From positions 639,528 through 703,527 of the forward strand of contig NZ_BNAR01000003.1 of the NCBI RefSeq assembly GCF_014653695.1: a DNA stretch of 64,000 bases. Reading direction: 5' to 3'. How positions within the stretch are numbered: the first letter of the stretch is position 1; each line of letters opens with the position of its first letter. This DNA is from Lentzea cavernae. Lineage in GTDB: Bacteria > Actinomycetota > Actinomycetes > Mycobacteriales > Pseudonocardiaceae. The notes beneath the pieces were generated by a model, which searched no databases, had not been told where the DNA came from, and saw only the letters and a list, made by a program, of their open reading frames with translations. The position numbers and the translations under genes were made by a program. Below are positions 53,937-62,566 of the stretch, one piece after another.

Positions 53937-54029
53937 ACTCCGGCACTCCGGACTCCGGCACTCCGGCACTCCGGACTCCGGCACTTCCGCACTCCGGCAC
54001 TTCCGCACTCCGGCACTCCGGCACTCCGG
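53937..54029. repeat. Tandem 7/8-bp actccgg(c) repeat
   Basis: About 93 bases of imperfect tandem units actccggc and actccgg, with some units changed to acttccgc. It lies between the MerR-type gene and the next gene (gap 53877-54131), which otherwise shows nothing. Open frames across it on the minus strand give meaningless repeats. Such tracts are prone to slipped-strand length change. Confidence 0.8.
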
Positions 54030-54131
54030 TAGTTCAACGCTCCCCGCGCTTCCCTCGGCCATCCCTCCACACCGCCGCACTCCAGCCACCCTCACCTGGC
54101 GAGGCCTGCTCCTGGCGGCACACTCCTCGCC

Positions 54132-55028
54132 GTGACCGAAGAAGAGCTGCGCCGCGCCGCGTTCGGCGACTCACCCGACCTCGACGTCTGGCCCGCTCTC
54201 ACGGCCCCGAGCCCCCGCACCCGCTGGCTCGCCGCCGTCGTCCTCGGCGGCCAGGGCCACTACGCCGCCGCGGCCACCGTCCTGGACGCGCTCCGTCACG
54301 ACCCCGACCCGGTGATCGCGTCCCTGTCCCTCTCGACTCGCGCGTCGCACCACCGTCAGCTGGGCGCCCACCACCTGGCCCGCCCCCTCGACGGCGCCGC
54401 CCTCGCGCGCGCCGGGCAGTCAGGCGAAGTCGACCCGGACGGGATCGACGCGGCAGGCGCCCGCGCGGACGCCCTGCTCGGCCTCGCCGCCGACTCGCTC
54501 GGTGCTCAACGCCTGAACGAGGCCCGCAGGTTGCTCGCACGAGTTGAGACGCAGTCCTGGCGCAGCGAGGTCCGCAAGGGCTGGGTGACCGCCGAGATCG
54601 AGCTCGCGTCCGGCCAGGCGCACGCGGCGGTGACCCCTGCGGAAGCGGCGCACACCGTGGCGACGAGCAGAAAGGCGCTCCGGCACGAGCTCAAGTCGGC
54701 GCTCGTCCTGGGCACCTCGTTGGTCGTGTGGGGGACACCCGACGGCCTGAACCGCGGGCGTGAACTGGTCGAGTGTGAGCTAAATCACAGCGCCGCAAAC
54801 GGGCTCCAGCCGTTGATCTGGCCGAGCGCTCTGGTGCTGGCGGGCAGTGCCCCCACGGTGGGCTCAGTCGCCATCGAACAGGCGACGGAGGCTCTGAGCT
54901 GCGTGTTACGGAGAGCTGATCCCGTCAGCCGTCAGGTCGCCCTTGATTCCCCGTGGGTGCCGACCGGGCTGCTCCGTTCCGGGGAACCCCCGAACGCAGA
55001 CCCTCAGACGAACTTCTTGACGGATTAA
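54132..55028 (+). CDS. Conserved helical protein (Rv3415c-like by position)
   Basis: A 298-residue soluble, Ala/Leu-rich protein starting at GTG. Regular helix pairs (GHYAAAATVLDALRHD, then LNEARRLLARVE and GRELVECELNH) suggest a TPR-like superhelix. No catalytic motif, signal peptide or membrane helix. In M. tuberculosis a conserved gene of similar size, Rv3415c, lies between whiB3 and sigD; I infer orthology from position and size only. It may be a scaffold in the BldM/SigD regulatory group. Confidence 0.7.
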   Translation: MTEEELRRAAFGDSPDLDVWPALTAPSPRTRWLAAVVLGGQGHYAAAATVLDALRHDPDPVIASLSLSTRASHHRQLGAHHLARPLDGAALARAGQSGEVDPDGIDAAGARADALLGLAADSLGAQRLNEARRLLARVETQSWRSEVRKGWVTAEIELASGQAHAAVTPAEAAHTVATSRKALRHELKSALVLGTSLVVWGTPDGLNRGRELVECELNHSAANGLQPLIWPSALVLAGSAPTVGSVAIEQATEALSCVLRRADPVSRQVALDSPWVPTGLLRSGEPPNADPQTNFLTD

Positions 55029-55109
55029 GCACCGGATCGTGTCAAGGTCGGGCCCAAAGCGTCCGATAGGGGAGATGGAACGTCACTCGGCTGCAGGAAA
55101 GGAGTCCCC

Positions 55110-55706
55110 GTGACCACGGTCCTTATTTGCGACGACCGGCGCAGTGTGCGTGAGGGTCTCACCCGCGTGATGTCGGCTGTCCCAGGGGTCAGCCGCATCG
55201 ACTGCGTAGCGCACGGTGACGAGTTGTTGGCTCGCTTTTCAAGGCAGCCGGTCGACGTCGTACTGGTGGGAACCCAGCGCGCCGTCCCGACCGGGGTTGA
55301 AGCAACCCGTCGGCTCGTCTCCGCGAACCCGCAGGCAAACGTCATCGTCTTCGGAGCACCCGACGACGCCGGGAGCATCGCCGCGGCGATCGCCGGCGGT
55401 GCGCGCGGCTACCTGAGGTGGGACGCGTCGCGTCCCGAGCTTGTGGCAGCCCTCGCGCACACGCTCGCCAGCACCTCGGTGCCGGCGCCTCGTCAGCCCT
55501 CCGACCCGGGCGTGCAGCTCACGGAGCGTGAGCTCCAGGTGCTGCGCGGCATGAGCCAGGGCAAGAGCAACGGCCAGATCGGCCGCGAGCTCTACCTGTC
55601 GGAGGACACGGTGAAGACGCACGCACGTCGCCTCTTCCGCAAGCTCGGTGTCCGTGACCGCGCTCAGGCGGTCGCGCACGGCTTCCGGCGAGGTCTCGTC
55701 CAGTAG
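55110..55706 (+). CDS. bldM: BldM-type atypical response regulator
   Basis: A 198-residue NarL/FixJ-type regulator starting at GTG after aaaggag. The receiver domain keeps the acidic pair D8-D9, but the usual phospho-acceptor position is glycine (VVLVG54), and the conserved lysine of the switch region is replaced (YLRWDAS). The LuxR-type helix-turn-helix is intact (LTERELQVLRGMSQGKSN, then YLSEDTVKTHARRLF). It has no partner kinase nearby. In Streptomyces, bldM lies in the same place between groEL1 and a sigma factor upstream of guaB, and controls sporulation genes as an orphan regulator. Confidence 0.82.
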   Translation: MTTVLICDDRRSVREGLTRVMSAVPGVSRIDCVAHGDELLARFSRQPVDVVLVGTQRAVPTGVEATRRLVSANPQANVIVFGAPDDAGSIAAAIAGGARGYLRWDASRPELVAALAHTLASTSVPAPRQPSDPGVQLTERELQVLRGMSQGKSNGQIGRELYLSEDTVKTHARRLFRKLGVRDRAQAVAHGFRRGLVQ

Positions 55707-55719
55707 GTCGGTCTTGTCG

Positions 55720-55768
55720 CACCGGCCCCGCGTCCTCATATGCCGCATGTGGGGAAGCGGGGCCGGTG
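55720..55768 (+). terminator. Terminator after bldM
   Basis: A 12-bp stem (caccggccccgc/gcggggccggtg) with a 25-base loop. It lies 13 bases after the stop and separates bldM from the sigD promoter region. Confidence 0.65.
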
Positions 55769-55870
55769 GCGTGAGCTGGCCCACTTGTGCAACTGGTGGT
55801 CCTGCGGGTCGCACAATTAGCCCAGCCCGGTGACAATGTCGCCGGGCTGTAAGCCGTTCGGGCGTGTCAG

Positions 55871-55908
55871 CTGTTCACGCGGGGTGTCCATACCCCACCT
55901 ATGAACAG
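55871..55908 (+). promoter_or_regulatory. Nested inverted repeat upstream of sigD
   Basis: Outer arms ctgttca/tgaacag enclose an inner ggggt/acccc pair. It lies about 110 bases before the chosen sigD ATG and could be an operator for a dimeric regulator or a leader hairpin. The remainder of the gap shows nothing certain. Confidence 0.45.
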
Positions 55909-56015
55909 AACGCCTCGAGACCGGTACGGTGAAGCTGCTGAAACGGGTCGCTGTGAGTGACTCGTGTTGTTTCCTGTCGGTACGCCAACAAGTAACACCA
56001 GGGCTGTTGTCTGCG

Positions 56016-56588
56016 ATGACCAACTTGGGGGACGGACTGGACGCCGAAGTGGGCGCGGCCGTCGACGGCGACCGCCAGGCGATCGAACGCCTGCTGGCCT
56101 CCATTCGTCCCTTGGTGGTGCGGTACTGCCGCGCCCGAGTTGGCAGGCAGGAGCGGAGCTTCGCTTCGGCGGACGATGTGGCCCAGGAGGTGTGTCTCGC
56201 GGTGCTCACGGCATTGCCCAGCTACCGCGACCAGGGTCGGCCCTTCCTCGCGTTCGTCTACGGGATCGCGGCGCACAAGGTCGCCGATGCACATCGGTCC
56301 GCCGCCAGGAACCGCTCCGAGCCCGTTCCTGAAGTCCCCGACGCGCCGGAGACCGAGGCTGGTCCCGAGCAACGGGCGATGCAGGGCGAACTCTCCGAGC
56401 GGATGGCCGTGCTGTTGCGCGTCCTGCCGGAGAAGCAGCGGGAGATCCTGCTGTTGAGGGTGGTGGTCGGACTCTCCGCCGAGGAAACTGCCGAGGCGGT
56501 CGGTTCGACGCCGGGTGCGGTACGGGTGGCGCAACACCGAGCGCTCGCTCGTCTGCGCAAGTCGCTGGCAGCGGAGGAGGTGGTCTGA
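56016..56588 (+). CDS. sigD: ECF-type sigma factor SigD
   Basis: A 190-residue alternative sigma factor. Region 2 (about 26-95) contains RPLVVRYCRARVG and SADDVAQEVCLAVLTALPSY; region 4 (about 128-185) contains LPEKQREILLLRVVVGLSAEETA and GAVRVAQHRALARLR. These match M. tuberculosis SigD closely, and the Streptomyces relative ShbA sits at the same locus. I start at ATG MTNLGDGLDAEV; a GTG at 55929 would add 29 residues and an N-terminal extension is annotated for M. tuberculosis SigD, so this is uncertain. The anti-sigma gene follows with no gap. Confidence 0.92.
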   Translation: MTNLGDGLDAEVGAAVDGDRQAIERLLASIRPLVVRYCRARVGRQERSFASADDVAQEVCLAVLTALPSYRDQGRPFLAFVYGIAAHKVADAHRSAARNRSEPVPEVPDAPETEAGPEQRAMQGELSERMAVLLRVLPEKQREILLLRVVVGLSAEETAEAVGSTPGAVRVAQHRALARLRKSLAAEEVV

Positions 56589-57482
56589 GTGGCCGACGAA
56601 CACGGGAAGGACGACGAGGAAGTGCGCGGACAGGACGACAGAGCCCCGCACGAACCCGTCGCCGACGATCTTTCGGCAGTGCAGGCCGATGACAAGCTGC
56701 TGGACGCACTGGGGTCCGCGACTCCGGGTGCGGCCGGCTCACTCGTCGACGACGAGTTGAACGCATTGCTGCTCGCATGGCGCAACGAGGTGGAGACGGA
56801 GCCGTTCGGCGAGCTCGTCGACACCGACACCGCGATCGCCACGATCCAGGCTGCCCGACCGCAGCCGGTGACCAGGCATCGCTTCCTGATCCCGCTGGCG
56901 AGCGCCGCCGCGGTCCTGGCCATCGCCTTCACCGGCGTGAGCCTCGTGGCCCGCGACGCACAGCCCGGCGACACGCTGTGGGGCCTCACGCAGGTGCTCT
57001 ACTCCGAGCACGCGAAGTCGATCGAGGCCGCGGCCATCATCAACACCGACCTCGAGTCAGCGCGTCTGGCGCTGCGCGAGGGCAAGGTCGACGAGGCGCG
57101 CGAGAAGCTGAACAAGGTCGAGGCCAGCCTCGGCTCGGTTTCCACGGCCGACGGCAAGGCGCAGCTCGAGGAGAAGCACAAGGAGCTCGAAAAGGAGCTC
57201 GACACCAACACCTCGACGGCGCCGCCGACCTCGACCACCACGAAGCCGCCCCGGCCGACCAAGTCGTCCACGCCTTCGACCACGCCGTCCACGCCGTCGA
57301 CCCAGCCGACCACGACTGAGCCGTCCGTGCCGCCGTCGTCGGAGACTCCGCCGCCGCCCACGTCCAACGGCGAGGAGAACCCGCCGCCTCCGCCGCCGCC
57401 GGATCCCGGCACTGGTGAGGATCCTGGGGCTGGGACCACCGGGACGACCGGTGAGGTTGTCGGGCAGACCGGGTCGAATTGA
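56589..57482 (+). CDS. rsdA: Anti-sigma-D factor RsdA
   Basis: A 297-residue membrane-anchored inhibitor of SigD. The cytosolic part (1-98) holds the SigD-binding helices (SLVDDELNALLLAWRNEVE). One membrane helix spans about 99-121 (LIPLASAAAVLAIAFTGVSL). The outer part has a helical, charged segment and a Thr/Pro/Ser-rich tail. The start codon directly follows the sigD stop. The length agrees with M. tuberculosis RsdA (Rv3413c), where regulated proteolysis releases SigD. Confidence 0.88.
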   Translation: MADEHGKDDEEVRGQDDRAPHEPVADDLSAVQADDKLLDALGSATPGAAGSLVDDELNALLLAWRNEVETEPFGELVDTDTAIATIQAARPQPVTRHRFLIPLASAAAVLAIAFTGVSLVARDAQPGDTLWGLTQVLYSEHAKSIEAAAIINTDLESARLALREGKVDEAREKLNKVEASLGSVSTADGKAQLEEKHKELEKELDTNTSTAPPTSTTTKPPRPTKSSTPSTTPSTPSTQPTTTEPSVPPSSETPPPPTSNGEENPPPPPPPDPGTGEDPGAGTTGTTGEVVGQTGSN

Positions 57483-57514
57483 GCTGGCTGTGATGGCCAA
57501 GTGAGACGTTGTGT

Positions 57515-57550
57515 GAACGGCCCCTGATCCTTCGAGGTCAGGGGCCGTTC
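57515..57550 (+). terminator. Terminator after rsdA
   Basis: A perfect 13-bp stem (gaacggcccctga/tcaggggccgttc) with a 10-base loop, ending the sigD-rsdA operon. Confidence 0.8.
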
Positions 57551-57668
57551 ACATGCCCGGGTGTTCACACGTCAGGTGGAATGTGACCGGTGTGCGTTCG
57601 TCACCTTGTGCTGGTGGTTGCGCGGGTCTTGTCGAGCCGGTGCCGGTCATCGCCGCTTCGCGACGATT

Positions 57669-57793
57669 GCGATTGGGGCTTGACCTTGAGCCTCTAGCGA
57701 GATGCTGAAATTGGTCTAAAAAGCTGGGCATTAAACGAGCCCAGCCAATTCTGCGACGATAGCATCTCGCACTCAAGGTCAAGCCCCAATCGC
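57669..57793. repeat. 125-bp AT-richer imperfect palindrome
   Basis: Three nested, perfectly paired segments: a 22-bp outer arm (57669-57690 with 57772-57793), a 10-bp arm gcgagatgct/agcatctcgc (57697-57706 with 57761-57770) and an inner gctgggc/gcccagc around the loop attaaacga. The centre is strikingly AT-rich for this genome. No coding potential. It resembles a miniature inverted-repeat transposable element or a large repetitive extragenic palindrome. The arms contain TTGACC, so promoter activity is also possible. Confidence 0.8.
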
Positions 57794-58226
57794 GCGGTGG
57801 TTGCGTCATCACCGCTGATCAGGGCGGTAGAGGTTCGCACGCCTCGGCTTCGCCATTGCCGTTGGTGGCCTTGGTGGCTCGGCTTCGCCGTTGCCCTTTT
57901 GTTTGTGGAGGGACGCCTCGGCTTCGCCATTGCGTTGAGGCGAGAGATGCGGCATTGCTATTGCTCTTAGGCGGTGAAATCTGCCGGTACTTATGGCACC
58001 GGCGGCTTGGTACACCAGTCACCAGCCGCCGCGCCATCGCCACTATGCCGCCGTCCCCGCATGCCGCCGCTCTCGCGCCTGCCCCGCCCCGCGCCCGCCG
58101 CCCACGCGCCTGCACCGCCCCGCGCCCTTACCGCCGCGCCCGCCCTCACCGCCGCGCCCGCACGCCAGCGACCCGCCGCGGGGTCCGCTGGCGGGTGCGT
58201 CCGACCTCACAGTCGGGTGGGAGGGG
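57794..58226. repeat. Gene-free stretch with gcctcggcttcgccattgc repeats
   Basis: Three copies of a 19-base unit gcctcggcttcgccattgc (57841-57859, variant at 57876-57894, and 57915-57933) are separated by about 16-20 bases. The rest, about 58030-58200, is C-rich low complexity (cgcccgcc words). No gene is supported on either strand; the long frames here translate to Pro/Ala/Arg strings. Confidence 0.65.
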
Positions 58227-60258
<2,032 letters not shown>

Positions 60259-60319
60259 AGTCACTCGGCCGTTCTGGCTGCTTGCACGCTCGTTCTAAAG
60301 CTCTGGAGAGGAACCACAG

Positions 60320-61453
60320 GTGCGCGATCTGGTCGAGATCGGCATGGGCCGGACCGCGAGGCGGGCCTACGAGCTGGACGACATCGAGATCATCCCGTCG
60401 CGTCGGACGAGGTCGTCGAAGGACGTCTCCACGACGTGGCAGATCGATGCCTACCGGTTCGACATCCCGCTGATCACCCACCCGACCGACGCCATCGTGT
60501 CGCCGGGCACGGCGGTCGCGGTCGGCGAGCTCGGCGGCCTCGGCGTGCTCAACGCCGAGGGCCTCTGGGCGCGGCACGGTGACGTGGACGAGGCGCTGTT
60601 CCGCCTGGTCCAGGCGACCGAGGGCAGTGACGACCCGGCGGCCGCGGTGAAGGTGCTGCAGGAGCTGCACGCCGCCCCGCTGCGGATGGACCTGATCGCC
60701 GAGGCGGTCAAGCAGATCCGCGAGTCGGGCGTCACCGTGGCGGTCCGCGTCAGCCCGCAGCGCGCTGCCGAGCTGACCCCGGACCTGCTGGCCGCGGGCG
60801 TCGAGATCCTGGTCGTGCAGGGCACGATCATCTCGGCCGAGCACGTGTCGCGCGGCGGGGAGCCGCTGAACCTGAAGTCGTTCATCGCGGACCTCGACGT
60901 CCCGGTGATCGCCGGCGGCGTCGGTGACTACCGCACCGCCATGCACCTGATGCGCACCGGCGCGGCGGGCGTGATCGTCGGCTACGGCTACACGCCCGGC
61001 GTCACCACCACCGACTCGGTCCTGGGCATCGGCGTGCCGATGGCCACCGCGATCGCCGACGCCGCGGCCGCCCGCCGCGACTACCTCGACGAGACCGGCG
61101 GCCGCTACGTGCACGTCATCGCCGACGGCGGCGTCACGACCTCGGGCGACGTGGCGAAGTCCATCGCCTGCGGTGCCGACGCCGTGATGCTGGGCGAGCC
61201 GCTGGCCGCCGCGACCGAGGCACCGGGCCAGGGCCTGTACTGGACGGCCTCGTCCGCGCACCCGTCAGTCCCGCGCAGCCTCGTCGCCGACGCGGTGGAC
61301 CAGGAGCTCGACCTGCGCCAGCTGCTGTTCGGCCCGTCGGCCGACCCGCGCGGCGTGACGAACCTGTTCGGCGCCCTCAAGCGGGCCATGGCCAAGACCG
61401 GCTACTCCGACCTCAAGGAGTTCCAGAAGGTCGGCCTGACCATCCGCGGCTGA
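60320..61453 (+). CDS. guaB3: GuaB3-family IMP dehydrogenase-related protein
   Basis: A 377-residue TIM-barrel paralogue of GuaB starting at GTG (MRDLVEIGMGRTARRAYELDD). It has no CBS domains. Where GuaB has the catalytic loop GPGSICTTR this protein has GYGYTPGVTTTD, so the cysteine is missing and IMP dehydrogenase activity is doubtful. The phosphate-site strand VIADGGVTTSGDVAKSIACGADAVMLG is kept. Always beside guaB in actinobacteria (Rv3410c in M. tuberculosis). Role unclear, perhaps purine salvage or a GMP-reductase-like reaction. Confidence 0.93.
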   Translation: MRDLVEIGMGRTARRAYELDDIEIIPSRRTRSSKDVSTTWQIDAYRFDIPLITHPTDAIVSPGTAVAVGELGGLGVLNAEGLWARHGDVDEALFRLVQATEGSDDPAAAVKVLQELHAAPLRMDLIAEAVKQIRESGVTVAVRVSPQRAAELTPDLLAAGVEILVVQGTIISAEHVSRGGEPLNLKSFIADLDVPVIAGGVGDYRTAMHLMRTGAAGVIVGYGYTPGVTTTDSVLGIGVPMATAIADAAAARRDYLDETGGRYVHVIADGGVTTSGDVAKSIACGADAVMLGEPLAAATEAPGQGLYWTASSAHPSVPRSLVADAVDQELDLRQLLFGPSADPRGVTNLFGALKRAMAKTGYSDLKEFQKVGLTIRG

Positions 61454-61465
61454 TCAAGGCCGTCG

Positions 61466-61495
61466 AAGGGCGCGTTCCAGCCGGGACGCGCCCTT
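61466..61495 (+). terminator. Terminator after guaB3
   Basis: A perfect 10-bp stem (aagggcgcgt/acgcgccctt) with a 10-base loop followed by ctgctttgct. It ends the guaB-guaB3 unit. Confidence 0.75.
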
Positions 61496-61511
61496 CTGCT
61501 TTGCTGCACCC

Positions 61512-61859
61512 GTGCCGCTCGTCGAGATCAACTACGCACCCCACGTCCCCCACGCAGTGCTGGAAGAACTCGCGGCGATGCTCCCGCACGCCGTGTCGGT
61601 GGCGGTCGAGTGCCCGGAGGAGCCCTACGACGGCGACTTGCGGCCCGGCGACGTGGAACTGCGCTTCCGCCCCCGTGGCCCGCTCGACGTGAGCGGCATG
61701 GACGTCGTCGTCGAGGTCCGCTCGAAGTGGTTCGAGAGCCGGGCCGCCACCCGCCAGGAGCGCGTCGACGGGCTCTGCGCGGCTGTCTTCGAGGCAACGG
61801 GCCTGGCTGACGTGGGCGTTTATCTCAGCCTGCCGATCGCCGCATGGGCCCAAACCTGA
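61512..61859 (+). CDS. Tautomerase-like small protein (N-terminal Pro)
   Basis: A 115-residue protein starting at GTG and reading MPLVEINYAPHVPHAV. Met removal would expose Pro1, the catalytic base of 4-oxalocrotonate tautomerase-fold enzymes. The pattern strand-helix (LEELAAMLPHAVSV), strand (DVVVEVRSKWFESR), helix, strand (VGVYLSLPIAAWAQ) fits one 4-OT/CHMI-type unit pair. Family assignment is by pattern only and the substrate is unknown. Not part of the guaB operon because of the terminator upstream. Confidence 0.65.
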   Translation: MPLVEINYAPHVPHAVLEELAAMLPHAVSVAVECPEEPYDGDLRPGDVELRFRPRGPLDVSGMDVVVEVRSKWFESRAATRQERVDGLCAAVFEATGLADVGVYLSLPIAAWAQT

Positions 61860-61892
61860 TCCTGCAACCAGACGGCTACCCCGTGCGTCCAT

Positions 61893-62120
61893 GTGAGCGT
61901 GGAATTGGATGCGTTGTTCGGCGACGGCAAGAACAGTGATGTGGACACGATCGACCCGGACGCCGAGGTCCAGGAGTTCGAGGAGGACGCGCCCGAGGAG
62001 AACGAGGGCGTCGGAGGCATCGGCTGGAAGATGCTGACCCTGTTCGTCTGCGGCGGTCTGGTGATCACCGCGCTGGCCGTGGCCTTCATGGTCTGGGTCA
62101 TCGAGGGCCTGGTGCTCTGA
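61893..62120 (+). CDS. Small acidic membrane protein
   Basis: A 75-residue protein starting at GTG. The first 45 residues are acidic (DDVDTIDPDAEVQEFEED-like composition); residues 46-70 form one membrane helix (MLTLFVCGGLVITALAVAF). Predicted N-in, with a very short outer end. No recognised family. Starts 33 bases after the tautomerase-like gene and may share its transcript. A 10-bp GC hairpin (62127-62149) follows. Confidence 0.6.
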   Translation: MSVELDALFGDGKNSDVDTIDPDAEVQEFEEDAPEENEGVGGIGWKMLTLFVCGGLVITALAVAFMVWVIEGLVL

Positions 62121-62126
62121 GTCGTC

Positions 62127-62149
62127 GGGGTGCGCCGCAGGCGCACCCC
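62127..62149 (+). terminator. Hairpin after the small membrane protein
   Basis: Perfect 10-bp stem (ggggtgcgcc/ggcgcacccc) with a gca loop. No T-run, but its position right after a stop suggests termination. Confidence 0.6.
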
Positions 62150-62173
62150 TCGACCTCGCTGTACTTTCTGGGC

Positions 62174-62392
62174 ATGAGCGTGACTCCCGACGCTTGCGCG
62201 CCGACCGCTGAAGCCGAGGAACGTGGCGTTGCCCGGCTGACCGCGGATGACTCCCGGGATCTGGCGCTCGTGCTGGCGCGGTCCGTCACCGACACCGGCG
62301 GGCGCATCTCCTTCGATGACGTTCTGGCGGCGTTCGGACACACTCGGGATTCGCTGGCGTCGGTCGAGGACGACGAGTCGTTCAACAGCTGA
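62174..62392 (+). CDS. Small acidic soluble protein, unknown
   Basis: A 72-residue acidic protein beginning MSVTPDACAPTAEAEERG and ending DDESFNS. Its centre (DLALVLARSVTDTGGRISF then DDVLAAFGHTRDSL) looks like a small helix-turn-helix-sized helical domain. Typical codon use. No ribosome-binding site of note. I do not recognise it. Confidence 0.55.
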   Translation: MSVTPDACAPTAEAEERGVARLTADDSRDLALVLARSVTDTGGRISFDDVLAAFGHTRDSLASVEDDESFNS

Positions 62393-62404
62393 ACCGTCGA
62401 TGCG

Positions 62405-62512
62405 GTGTCGACGACTTCGCCTGTGGTCTGGGTGAACTACCTGGTGCCGGCGGTGGGCGGGTTCGCGCTCGTCTGCGTCGCCTGGGCGGTGTTCTCCGCA
62501 CTTCTCGGGTGA
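62405..62512 (+). CDS. Possible 35-residue membrane peptide
   Basis: A GTG-initiated frame encoding about 35 residues, MSTTSPVVWVNYLVPAVGG followed by a membrane-helix-like end (FALVCVAWAVFSALLG). It starts 12 bases after the previous stop and has GC-rich wobble positions. The Shine-Dalgarno sequence is weak, so it could be chance. Size and composition resemble single-pass regulatory peptides. Confidence 0.4.
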   Translation: MSTTSPVVWVNYLVPAVGGFALVCVAWAVFSALLG

Positions 62513-62530
62513 GCTGAACCGATAGGGGAC

Positions 62531-62555
62531 TAGGCGTTACCGGAAGTAACGCCTA
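62531..62555. promoter_or_regulatory. Palindromic operator before choD
   Basis: A 10-bp inverted repeat, taggcgttac-N5-gtaacgccta, ends 11 bases before the choD ATG. Position and symmetry fit an operator for a dimeric repressor. It is too close to the start to be a terminator of an upstream gene without also covering the choD leader. Confidence 0.6.
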
Positions 62556-62566
62556 CTCTCCGATCC

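Noticed and set aside
53346-54095. Minus-strand frames across the actccgg repeat
   Set aside because: They encode repeated CRSAEVPESG-type words created by the tandem repeat, with no start context and no homology-like features.
57841-57933. CRISPR array suggested by three spaced 19-base repeats
   Set aside because: Only three degenerate copies, spacers of unequal and short length, and no cas genes nearby.
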